This document shows, one piece after another, positions 1 through 7,800 of a DNA stretch of 41,688 nucleotides. The notes beneath the pieces are model-generated. The model had not been told where the DNA came from and did no database searches. It was given only the letters and a program-made list of their open reading frames with translations. How positions within the stretch are numbered: the first letter of the stretch is position 1; every line of letters starts with the position of its first letter. This DNA is from a virus, in the IMG/VR virus record IMGVR_UViG_3300042507_002956, positions 1 through 41,688 of that record; one strand, 5' to 3'. Made by a program: the position numbers and the translations under genes.

Positions 1-121
1 ATTAGCTCCTGGAATTTATAATATAACTGTTACTTCTCAAACAACAAATGGCTGTTCAATTACTGGAACAGGAACAGTCACTATAAACCCTTTACCAACT
101 GGAATTATATACACTGATTAA
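1..121 (+). CDS. C-terminal end of an Ig/PKD-like repeat protein (partial)
   Basis: Only the last 39 or so residues lie in the window, read from base 2 to a TAA at 119-121. The fragment contains a pattern typical of Bacteroidota PKD/Ig-like beta-sandwich repeats: a Gly-x-Tyr-N-I-T-V-T strand, then N-G-C-S and T-V-T-I-N-P-L-P. Such repeats are common in surface adhesins and in phage tail fibres. The stop codon overlaps the ATG of the next gene by one base (TAATG), so the two are probably translationally coupled. A tail fibre or receptor-binding role is inferred from the repeat type and phage context, and the rest of the gene is outside the window. Confidence 0.55.
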   Translation, partial: LAPGIYNITVTSQTTNGCSITGTGTVTINPLPTGIIYTD

Positions 122-687
122 TGAAATATATACTGTTTGTATTTATTTATTTATTTAGTTTAAATATAAATTCACAAACAACAATAAGAGAATATGAGAT
201 ATGTGAAGAATATTTAAATAAAGAAATTAGAGCTGTTACAAATAGCAACTCTATTGTCTGGGATGTTAACCCTGAGATACCATATCAGGTTAATAGTAAT
301 ACCATGTATATTACTTTTAATAATATAGGTACTTATGTAATAACTGCTGAATTTAGTAATGGTCTCTGCATAGCAGAAGATAAACTAATTATTAAGATAA
401 TAGAATGCAATGAAACATTTATCTATTTTCCTAATGTATTTACTCCTAATGATGATAGAAACAATGATAACTTTGGTGCTTATGGTATAAATGTATTAGA
501 CTTTACAATGCTTGTATTTAATAGGTGGGGAGAGATTATCTTCCGTGCAGAAGATATTAATGATAGATGGAATGGATTTTATAAAGGCAGACTTTGTCAG
601 AATGATGTATATGTTTACAAGGTAACTTATAAAAATACTAAGGGTAAACAATTCACTAAAATTGGTAGAGTAGCATTAATAAATTAA
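121..687 (+). CDS. secreted protein with CHU_C / gliding-motility-associated (T9SS type B) C-terminal domain
   Basis: This 188-residue protein starts with a hydrophobic signal-peptide-like segment (residues 1-19, MKYILFVFIYLFSLN then a polar end). The middle (about 20-95) looks like one beta-sandwich. Residues 100-188 match the CHU_C/TIGR04131 gliding-motility-associated C-terminal domain: FPNVFTPN at 103-110, FNRWGE at 133-138, then a W-x-G motif, a V-Y-V-Y-K-V-T-Y strand and a final short beta strand. In Bacteroidota this domain is a type B sorting signal for type IX secretion. Its presence in a phage gene, directly after an Ig-repeat protein and before the lysis cassette, suggests either a tail decoration borrowed from the host or a protein exported by the host's T9SS during infection. 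The domain call is strong; the role is inference. Confidence 0.75.
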   Translation: MKYILFVFIYLFSLNINSQTTIREYEICEEYLNKEIRAVTNSNSIVWDVNPEIPYQVNSNTMYITFNNIGTYVITAEFSNGLCIAEDKLIIKIIECNETFIYFPNVFTPNDDRNNDNFGAYGINVLDFTMLVFNRWGEIIFRAEDINDRWNGFYKGRLCQNDVYVYKVTYKNTKGKQFTKIGRVALIN

Positions 688-704
688 CCTAACCTAACTT
701 AACT
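685..704 (+). repeat. four tandem 5-bp units (TAACC/TAACT)
   Basis: The stop codon of the CHU_C gene starts a short run of four 5-base units, TAACC TAACC TAACT TAACT, which fills the gap up to the next ATG. It may reflect replication slippage. No function is evident. Confidence 0.6.
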
Positions 705-1013
705 ATGGAACAACCTATTTTTTTAGCACTTATAGCATTTGGTTCAGCTTTAGCAACAGCTTTGATACCAAGGCTATTTTCTAGAAAGAAAGATACAGTA
801 GATATGTTTGCTGAATTACAAGATAAGTTATATGCAGAAATAGAAAGACTTGAGAAAAAAATAACAATACTTGAAAATCGTGAAGCTGAAGCTGCTGAAT
901 TAGAAGCAAAACTTATTGGTAGAATTGCAGAGTTAGAACAGCAAAATGTAGTTCAAGCATTGGAAATAGATAGATTAAAAACAGAACTTGAAAAATATGT
1001 CAAAAACACTTAA
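705..1013 (+). CDS. membrane-anchored coiled-coil protein (lysis-cassette candidate)
   Basis: This 102-residue protein has one hydrophobic N-terminal segment (about residues 5-22, FLALIAFGSALATALIP) followed by a basic stretch (RLFSRKKD). A long, Glu/Lys/Leu-rich helix with clear heptad character then runs from about 33 to 98. The topology is N-terminal anchor plus extended coiled coil, as in inner-membrane spanins or holin accessory proteins. Its 3' end overlaps the start of the following holin-like gene, which is itself overlapped by an endolysin gene, so a lysis role is a reasonable guess. I do not recognise a specific family. Confidence 0.5.
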   Translation: MEQPIFLALIAFGSALATALIPRLFSRKKDTVDMFAELQDKLYAEIERLEKKITILENREAEAAELEAKLIGRIAELEQQNVVQALEIDRLKTELEKYVKNT

Positions 1014-1284
1014 ACAAATATTTATGGAATCATTTATTGGAAGTAATGGTAAAGTAGATCATAAAAGATTAACCACATTTGCTTTTGTGATAATGTTTTT
1101 CTTTACTACAATAATGGTATTATTTAATAATAATAAACTAAAAAACCCATCACTAATTGATACAGTATTAATAACAATGGCATCTGTTATAGTAGGAGGA
1201 ATGGGATTAACTAAAATACCAACAAAAACAAAAACTATAAATTATGAAACTGAGCAAAAACTTTACTCTGGAGGAGATGCTTAA
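997..1284 (+). CDS. holin-like small membrane protein
   Basis: I chose the ATG at 997 (MSKTLKQIF...) over an in-frame TTG at 988, which gives 95 residues. Residues roughly 25-45 (TFAFVIMFFFTTIMVLF) and 58-75 (DTVLITMASVIVGGMGL) are two hydrophobic segments joined by a short polar loop. A charged N-terminus and a polar C-terminal tail flank them. Size, two membrane segments and the position immediately before, and overlapping, the endolysin gene fit a class II-like holin that permeabilises the inner membrane at lysis. The assignment is by topology and context, since no sequence motif is diagnostic for holins. Confidence 0.6.
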   Translation: MSKTLKQIFMESFIGSNGKVDHKRLTTFAFVIMFFFTTIMVLFNNNKLKNPSLIDTVLITMASVIVGGMGLTKIPTKTKTINYETEQKLYSGGDA

Positions 1285-1756
1285 ATCTCCTACTGCAAGT
1301 AGATGGGGATTTGATGAGCAATTTAACCCTCCTGATGAGGTAATTAACAACCTAATGTTACTTTGTAATAAAGTACTTCAACCTATTAGAGATACTTTAA
1401 AAGCACCTATAATTGTTTCTTCAGGTTATAGATGTCCTAGATTAAATGCTAAAATAGGTGGTGCTTATACTGTAATCAATGGTAAACCTGTACAAACTTC
1501 ACAACACTGCTATGGTCAAGCTGCAGATATTAACTTTATTAAAGATGGTAAAGACTTTAATGGTTCTTTAGTAGCTGTAATAAAAGAGTTAGTAGCTGAT
1601 ACAGATTTTGAGTTTGATCAATGTATATTAGAATTTGGTACAGATGAAAATCCTTCATGGATACACATATCTTATGCTGAAGGTAAAAACAGAATGAATG
1701 TATTAAGAGCTTATAAATCTGGTAAAAAGACTTTATATAAACCTTGGCACCTATGA
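1244..1756 (+). CDS. M15-family peptidoglycan peptidase (endolysin)
   Basis: This 170-residue protein matches the VanY/peptidase M15 fold of D-Ala-D-Ala-type carboxypeptidases and L-Ala-D-Glu endopeptidases. The N-terminal part (NFTLEEMLKSPTA) is typical of the M15A group. S-S-G-Y-R-C-P at about 59-65 precedes the zinc site. SQHCYGQAADINF supplies H88 and D95 (the SxHxxGxAxD motif), and WIHISY supplies the third ligand H141. The whole length is one catalytic domain with no separate cell-wall-binding domain, as usual for endolysins of Gram-negative hosts. Its start (ATG at 1244) lies inside the holin-like gene and its TGA overlaps the next ATG. It most likely cleaves peptidoglycan cross-links at host lysis. 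Confidence 0.85.
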   Translation: MKLSKNFTLEEMLKSPTASRWGFDEQFNPPDEVINNLMLLCNKVLQPIRDTLKAPIIVSSGYRCPRLNAKIGGAYTVINGKPVQTSQHCYGQAADINFIKDGKDFNGSLVAVIKELVADTDFEFDQCILEFGTDENPSWIHISYAEGKNRMNVLRAYKSGKKTLYKPWHL

Positions 1757-2337
1757 GTAAAACTAAATCCTGGTTTACATTAGAAAGAACAGTAATAGTA
1801 ATACTATTAGCAATGTTGTTTTTACTACAACAATGTCACAAGTCTTGTCCTAAAGAACCTTGGGAAGTAGTTAAAACTAAAGTTAAGACTTATAGAGATA
1901 CTATTATTACTACAAAAATAGATACTATTACAAAGTATGTTACTTTAAAAGTACCTGTTCCTGTACCTGCACCTGATGATACTACATTAAACTTATATAC
2001 TCAAGAGTTTAAAGATAGTACATTAGATGTTACTTTTGTTACAAAGGTTGATGGATTACTAATAAACTCTGATTTTAAATATAAGCTTAAAGTACCTAAA
2101 GAGATATTTACTACTATTATTCAGAAAGATACTATAGATAAAATAATTAAAGTGCCTAAAAACATTCTTGCTATAAATGGTATCTTAATGGGTAGTCAAC
2201 TTAACAATGGATTTGATGCTGGTATAGGGTTATCTTTTTATCATAAAAAAGGTTATCTTTACCAAGCAAACTATTTACCACTGTCTAAAACAGTTATAAT
2301 AGGATTTTCTTACCAATTAAATAGAGATTATGATTAG
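1753..2337 (+). CDS. membrane-anchored protein, spanin-like candidate
   Basis: I start at the ATG at 1753 (MSKTKSWFTLE), overlapping the endolysin TGA as ATGA, rather than at an in-frame TTG at 1744; this gives 194 residues. A hydrophobic segment (TVIVILLAMLFLLQQC) is followed by a Lys/Thr-rich, beta-prone region with a Pro-Val repeat (VPVPVPAP). The C-terminal third alternates polar and hydrophobic residues (GIGLSFYHKKGYLYQANY... VIIGFSYQL), suggesting beta strands that could pack on the outer membrane. An inner-membrane anchor plus periplasmic rod next to holin and endolysin genes would suit a spanin or other envelope-spanning protein. I do not recognise a named family and there is no clean lipobox. 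Confidence 0.45.
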   Translation: MSKTKSWFTLERTVIVILLAMLFLLQQCHKSCPKEPWEVVKTKVKTYRDTIITTKIDTITKYVTLKVPVPVPAPDDTTLNLYTQEFKDSTLDVTFVTKVDGLLINSDFKYKLKVPKEIFTTIIQKDTIDKIIKVPKNILAINGILMGSQLNNGFDAGIGLSFYHKKGYLYQANYLPLSKTVIIGFSYQLNRDYD

Positions 2338-3088
2338 TCTAAACCAAATGATTTATCAAGTCTATGAAGATCTACAGATTACTTCTGATGATACTTCATT
2401 AGATAAAAGGTTAATTAAAGATTTAATTAATCAAGAAAGAGCTAACTGGATTAGGAAAGAACACAACAAGAATAGAAGTATTGATGATAACATTATTCAA
2501 GACTTAGGTTGTGTAGAACTTGAATTAGTTAATAGACAATCTGATAGATGTTGTGAAGTATTTGTTGATTGTAAAATAATTAGAAGTAAAAATCCTATTC
2601 CAAATGCTATAGAACTTAATCATGAAAAGATTATTACGAGAATTAGCCCTGTGGATTTTATGTCAATTCCCATTTATTTTATGGATTATGATCATGCTAT
2701 TTACTATGGTAATGGTAGATATAATACTAAAGCATTAGGGGCATTCTTAAAAAACAATTATTTATATATTGTATATAACAAAGGTAATTATAACAAGTTA
2801 CTTCAATACATTAACATACAAGGAGTATTTGAAGATCCTACAGAAGCTGCTAAATATGTTAATTGTGAAACAAAAAAACCTTGTTTTGATTGGGATGATA
2901 GGTATCCTATTAATGCTTGGATGTGGCAAACACTTGTTAAACCTGCTGTTCTTAATGAATTAAGAACTAAGAGAACTCTTTATAAAGATGAAAGTAACAA
3001 CAGCAAGGATGATGCTATACCTACTGTAGCATTAAATTTTACACAAGCTGGTACTGATCCTGGTCAAGGTAAACAAAGTCAAGAATAA
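2330..3088 (+). CDS. putative head-tail connector ring protein
   Basis: This 252-residue protein begins with a helical stretch (MISLNQMIYQVYEDLQ) like those in crAss-like connector ring proteins. It lies in the expected place, just before the IHF-like gene and upstream of a second ring protein and the long tail protein. Four cysteines occur as a C-C pair plus two more near residues 73-82, and two more lie near 179-185 (CETKKPC). The C-terminal 30 residues are polar, probably flexible. It overlaps the preceding gene by 8 bases and the following gene by one (TAATG). Family membership is from memory of crAss-like gene order and the general look of the sequence; no catalytic motif is expected. 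Confidence 0.5.
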   Translation: MISLNQMIYQVYEDLQITSDDTSLDKRLIKDLINQERANWIRKEHNKNRSIDDNIIQDLGCVELELVNRQSDRCCEVFVDCKIIRSKNPIPNAIELNHEKIITRISPVDFMSIPIYFMDYDHAIYYGNGRYNTKALGAFLKNNYLYIVYNKGNYNKLLQYINIQGVFEDPTEAAKYVNCETKKPCFDWDDRYPINAWMWQTLVKPAVLNELRTKRTLYKDESNNSKDDAIPTVALNFTQAGTDPGQGKQSQE

Positions 3089-3612
3089 TGACAAGAAAAG
3101 ATTCTAAAAATAAGTTTGAAGTTAATATTGGTTATAATGAAATATATAATCATTATAAAGAGCATTCACCTAATGGTGTTGATAAAAAGAAACATAATAA
3201 AGTTTTTTCAGAAATATTTGACAATATAATGGAACTTGTTATTAAAGAAGGTTATAACATTAAATTTCCACATAAGTTTGGAAGTCTTGAAATACAGAAG
3301 AAAAAACAAAAGATAGTTTATAATACAGATGGTAGTGTTAATAGGATATACTATAAAGTAGATTGGGATGCTACTAAAAAACATTGGAAAAATAAATATG
3401 GTGATATTCCTTTGAATGAATTAAAGGATATTAAAAATAAACCTAAAATATATTGTAAAAATAAATATAGGATGAAGTTTAAATATATTAAGGATGATGC
3501 TACTTATAAATCAAAATCTGTTGTAATGTTTATTCCTAACAGAAAATGGTGTAGAGAGTTAGCTAATCATTTAAAAACTAATCCTTATGCTACAGATTAC
3601 AAAGAACAATAA
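3088..3612 (+). CDS. IHF/HU-like DNA-binding protein
   Basis: This 174-residue protein has an N-terminal helical region (NEIYNHYKEHS... VFSEIFDNIMELVIKEGYNIKF). It is followed by a KFGSLEIQKKK stretch that resembles the GFGSFEVRKR strand of HU/IHF DNA-bending proteins. The order matches: helices, a GY-N-I strand for the usual G-x-x-V strand, then the F-G-S-L/F motif. The remainder (about 75-174) is rich in Lys, Asn and Tyr and contains a second basic strand pair (YRMKFKYIK ... MFIPNRKW). An IHF-like gene among the tail genes is a known feature of crAss-like phages. It may bind or bend phage DNA during packaging or be a virion component. The HU-like call is moderately firm; the role is inferred. 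Confidence 0.6.
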   Translation: MTRKDSKNKFEVNIGYNEIYNHYKEHSPNGVDKKKHNKVFSEIFDNIMELVIKEGYNIKFPHKFGSLEIQKKKQKIVYNTDGSVNRIYYKVDWDATKKHWKNKYGDIPLNELKDIKNKPKIYCKNKYRMKFKYIKDDATYKSKSVVMFIPNRKWCRELANHLKTNPYATDYKEQ

Positions 3613-3614
3613 TT

Positions 3615-3890
3615 ATGCATTTAATAGAAAAAACTATGGATAATAAACATAAACGCTGGGAAAAATCTGAAACTGCTGATGGTATCACCAAGAGAGTATG
3701 TGTAGAACAAGTTGAGAATGGGTTTGTGATTACTATGGAGAAATATGGTTCAGGTTCAGATGAGAAATATGTTAGTGAATGTAAAAAATATATTTCTAAA
3801 AAAAATCCTCTTGAAGGTGAAAATCCTAAAACAGAAGAAGAGTCTTATGAAGATAAGATTCTTGATGGACTTGATAAATTAATTTTTTAA
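3615..3890 (+). CDS. small hypothetical protein
   Basis: This 91-residue protein follows the IHF-like gene by two bases and lies six bases before the next ring protein. A second in-frame ATG (Met8, at 3636) could be the true start. The sequence is hydrophilic, with a central beta-like stretch (TKRVCVEQVENGFVITMEKYG) and an acidic C-terminus ending in a short amphipathic helix (YEDKILDGLDKLIF). No family is recognised. Its fixed position between IHF-like and ring genes suggests a small virion or assembly protein of the same operon. Confidence 0.6.
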   Translation: MHLIEKTMDNKHKRWEKSETADGITKRVCVEQVENGFVITMEKYGSGSDEKYVSECKKYISKKNPLEGENPKTEEESYEDKILDGLDKLIF

Positions 3891-3896
3891 TAAACT

Positions 3897-4835
3897 ATGG
3901 CAATCTCTGGAAAACATGTTAGTCTTAAAACCATTGTAGAAAGAGTCTACATGGATTTTGGCTTTAATTACAGCCTATCATTTACTGAAGCAGCTGAATG
4001 GGCAGGTAGTATTTTAGCTTTGTTAAAAGTTCCTCTTAGTCTTCAAAACAAGGTTGAAGAAATTACTATTGAAGAATCCAGAGGTGTATTACCTTGTGAT
4101 TTAGAATCTATTGTACAAACTGCTAGAATGGTAGAAGCAGGTAATGATGGTTGTACATCAATGGTAATTTCTACATTAGATAGAGGTACAGAATATGTTG
4201 AGGTATCTGCAATTGATATAGTTAATAGAAGATTTAAACTATGTGGATGTAATTCATTTACTACTTGTGATGAATGTACACCAGAAGGATGTGATCCTAA
4301 AACACCTATTATTAGATCTGCAGGTGGAAAATTAGCTAAACCTAATTATAGATTAGAGCCTATGAGATGGGCTACTGATACTTTCCATACTAAACAACAT
4401 TGTTCAGATTTTGATTTCTATTGTAAGTCTGCAAGTACTTATACAGTAAGTGGTAATCATATATTTGCAAACTTTGAACATGGTAGAGTGTTAATGTCCT
4501 ATTTAGCTATTCCTACTGATGATGAAGGATTTCCTTTAATACCAGCTGATGAATGGTGGAGACAAGCTGTACAGTATGAGATTGCTTACAAGATTGCATT
4601 TAAATTGTTTGTACAAGGTACTATTACTGATAAAGTTTTTCAAATGATTGAAAGAGAAAGAGATTGGAAAGTTGCTCAAGCAGTTAATAAAACCAAGATT
4701 CCTTCTATTGATGAAATGGAATCATTCAAGAATCAATGGCTTAAACTTATTCCTCAATATAATAATCATAACAACATGTTTAGAAACATGCAATTACCTG
4801 AGAAAATGTTTAACCACCCATACAGATATTTCTAA
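3897..4835 (+). CDS. putative connector ring protein with a cysteine cluster
   Basis: The protein is 312 residues long. Its N-terminus (VSLKTIVERVYMDFGFNYSLSFTEAAEWAGSILALLKVP, about residues 8-50) and the following E-E-I-T-I-E-ESRGVLPCD stretch resemble crAss-like tail/connector ring proteins, in which helices pack around a portal-tail channel. Residues 116-132 hold five cysteines in 17 positions (C116, C118, C124, C127, C132), including a C-x-C and a C-x-x-C pair. These could bind zinc or form a stabilising loop. Two more cysteines occur near residues 168-177. The C-terminal part returns to long helices (WWRQAVQYEIAYKIAFKLF). It sits directly upstream of the long tail protein with a 10-base gap. 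Confidence 0.55.
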   Translation: MAISGKHVSLKTIVERVYMDFGFNYSLSFTEAAEWAGSILALLKVPLSLQNKVEEITIEESRGVLPCDLESIVQTARMVEAGNDGCTSMVISTLDRGTEYVEVSAIDIVNRRFKLCGCNSFTTCDECTPEGCDPKTPIIRSAGGKLAKPNYRLEPMRWATDTFHTKQHCSDFDFYCKSASTYTVSGNHIFANFEHGRVLMSYLAIPTDDEGFPLIPADEWWRQAVQYEIAYKIAFKLFVQGTITDKVFQMIERERDWKVAQAVNKTKIPSIDEMESFKNQWLKLIPQYNNHNNMFRNMQLPEKMFNHPYRYF

Positions 4836-4845
4836 ATAATTACAT

Positions 4846-7800
4846 ATGGCAGTAAGTAAAAATACTTGGAACAAAGGTTTAAATTCAGATTTATCAAAAC
4901 TTAAAACTCAACAGGATACATATCTTGATGCTAAAAATATTAGGGTAATTACTGATGAAGGTTCATCAACACTTGCTATAGAAAACATTAGAGGTAATAA
5001 ATTTAACTTTAAATTACCTCCTATTGAATCTACTTACTTAATAAAAATTATACCTAACTCTTCTGGTATAGCAACAATCACTTTACAAAGATCAGTTTAT
5101 TATCCTCAATCAGGTTTATCTGTTTCAGAAACAGCTACTTTTCAAATAGTTAATATTGAAAATAAATCATATGAGTTTATAGCAAATGAGTTAAATGCTT
5201 CATTAGAAGATCCAACATTAATATTTACAGGTAAACAATATATAAGATTTTATTATAATTCAGGTTCTGTAATACTATATGACTTTAAACCTGAATCAGA
5301 AGTTAATCTTTCAAGTTTAATAATTACTGAAACTAACATTGATGTAAGTCAAAGAACTAATAAAGTAAATTATCATACTATATTAGGATGGGGTGTATAT
5401 AATGATAATGTTGTTTTAATAAGTTGTGACTTTGGTTCTATAAGTGAAGATCCTGTTAATAGTGAAGGATTTTTATGGGATTTAACTTATGATAATGCTA
5501 CTAATGAAATAATATCTTCACAATTAGATGGAGATTATTTAAATCCTAATACTACATTAAAGTATGCAGGTAACTTAAGTCTATCTAGAAACTATGCTAT
5601 TAGTGAACATTTAAAATGTAGATATGAAAGTGTAGAAGTTACAAGAGTAGTGTGGACAGATTGGTATAATAACTTAAGAACTTGTAATATAAATGATCCT
5701 CAAATATGGGGAACACCTGAAGAATTATTTTCTTATATACCATTACACTTACCACAAAAACCTATTATACAACAGATAATACAAGGTGGTACATTACCTA
5801 CAGGTAAATATCAATACTTCTATCAACTATATTCTACACAAGGAGCTAAATCTACATACTCACCTGTAAGTAGTTTAATAGGACTATATCCTGGTGACTT
5901 ATCTAAATATGTAACTCCTGGTAATAAACCAGGAATTAACTCACAAAAGTCAGTTAAAATTGAATTAACTAATTTAGATACTAATTATGATACTATTAGA
6001 ATAGGTTATATAGTATATCAGATTGCAGATTTTCCAGAAGCATTCTTTTTTGATGAAAGATTTATTCCAGAAAATGGAAATATAACTTTAGTTCATAATG
6101 GTAATGAGAATGATATTTCTGTAGATTCTACAGAAGTAGCTAATCTTAATAGACCACCAGAAGTATTTAAAACTATTGATGTTGTAAGAAATAGGTTATT
6201 TGCAGCTAATGCAATTACTAAATACTTTGATCCTGTATTTGATGCAAGAGCTTATAGATTTAATTCTTCAAGAATAGCTAAATTATATAATTCAAATGAT
6301 ACTATTAATAATCCATCAGTATTAATAGATGCTGCAAATAATACAATATCTATTGAAGGTAACTCACCACAATCACTTAACTATTCATTAATACCTGAAA
6401 AGTTTGATGTTATTAATCCATTTAATGATGAGAATCCTGATATATCTGTAAACCCATTATCTGCTGGTAGTTGGGAAGCTAACTCTCAATATAAATATAA
6501 ATCTGATGGAGTAACTATTGGTGGTGAAGGTTTAAATATTAGTTATGAATTTATTACTGATATTAAACTAGCTAAACTTGCAGGATTACCAGATGTAACA
6601 CCTTACATTAGACCTGCTATAGATAGTGTTAATGATTTTACAGTACCCTTTACAGATACATATACTTACTATCTATCTGATAATACATCATTAGATTCTA
6701 TGAAGAATCCTTACATAGAATCCTTATTTACAGGATATGCTAGAGGTGAAGTATATAGATTTGGTATTGTATTCTATGATATATATGGTTACCCATCTTA
6801 TGTTAATTGGATAGGTGATATTAAATTTCCATTTGCTTATGATTCAGATGGATACTTTGGATTAACTGAAAATAAAGTTGGTGCTGCAAATAGTGAACTA
6901 GTATCTCCTGCAACTACTGATATAGTAGATGGTTTAAATTTACCTGCAAATGGAGGTGGAGATTTTAGTATAGTTCAAAATTTTTCAGAATTTGAAATAT
7001 ATGCATTGTCACCTGATCTTTCACAATTAATTCAACTTTCAGGATCAAATGGTAATTATGTTTGGAATCCAGATTCAAATGATACTGTAACAGATTTTAG
7101 AATAAATTTTAATAATGCTATATTAAGTTTTACAGATGCAGTTAGTGGAATAAGTACAAATGTGGTTTGTGAAAACTATGGTAACAATATTAAATTTGTT
7201 TTATCTAATGTAAGTTCTGTATTTTTAGGATGGAAAATACGCATACTTAGAATAAATACTATAAATGGTAACGAAGAAAAGTGTGATCTTGTACTTAAAG
7301 GTCAATTATTATCAAATGCAATAGGTGAACTATATACTAAACAAATAGGTATTAAGTTTACTCTTAATATTCAAAATGATCAGTTTCAAGCTATTAAAAA
7401 TCAAATATCTGGATGGTCTTATGTTAGAGTTAGAAGAGATGTTAGTAATAGTACTAGATTAGGTACAGGTTATGTACATTCTTTATTATATATATTTGAT
7501 AATAAGTTTGCAGGTTGTTATACATTAACACCATTTTACAGAGATAATAATTTAACTCAATTAGATAATGATTGGTACTTTAAGAATCAAGCACCTAATC
7601 TAAGAACTGTAAATAGATTACAAACCTTTTATGCTCCTAACTTTTTAACCAGAAAAGCTAATTTTTTTATATCAGGTGATTATATGAGAATGATAGGTAG
7701 AACTAATGATTTTGGTTTTTTAAATCAGTATTCTCAAAAAATATTTTTATTACCTGATTGGCCTGTTAACACTGAATTATATTATTTAGCATCTGCAGAT

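Noticed and set aside
2769-2963. Short open frame inside the ring-protein gene, and similar ones at 4648-4839, 12124-12318, 19303-19494 and 27449-27640.
   Set aside because: They lie entirely within well-supported genes in another frame, have Ile/Leu-rich compositions typical of shifted AT-rich codons and show no family features.
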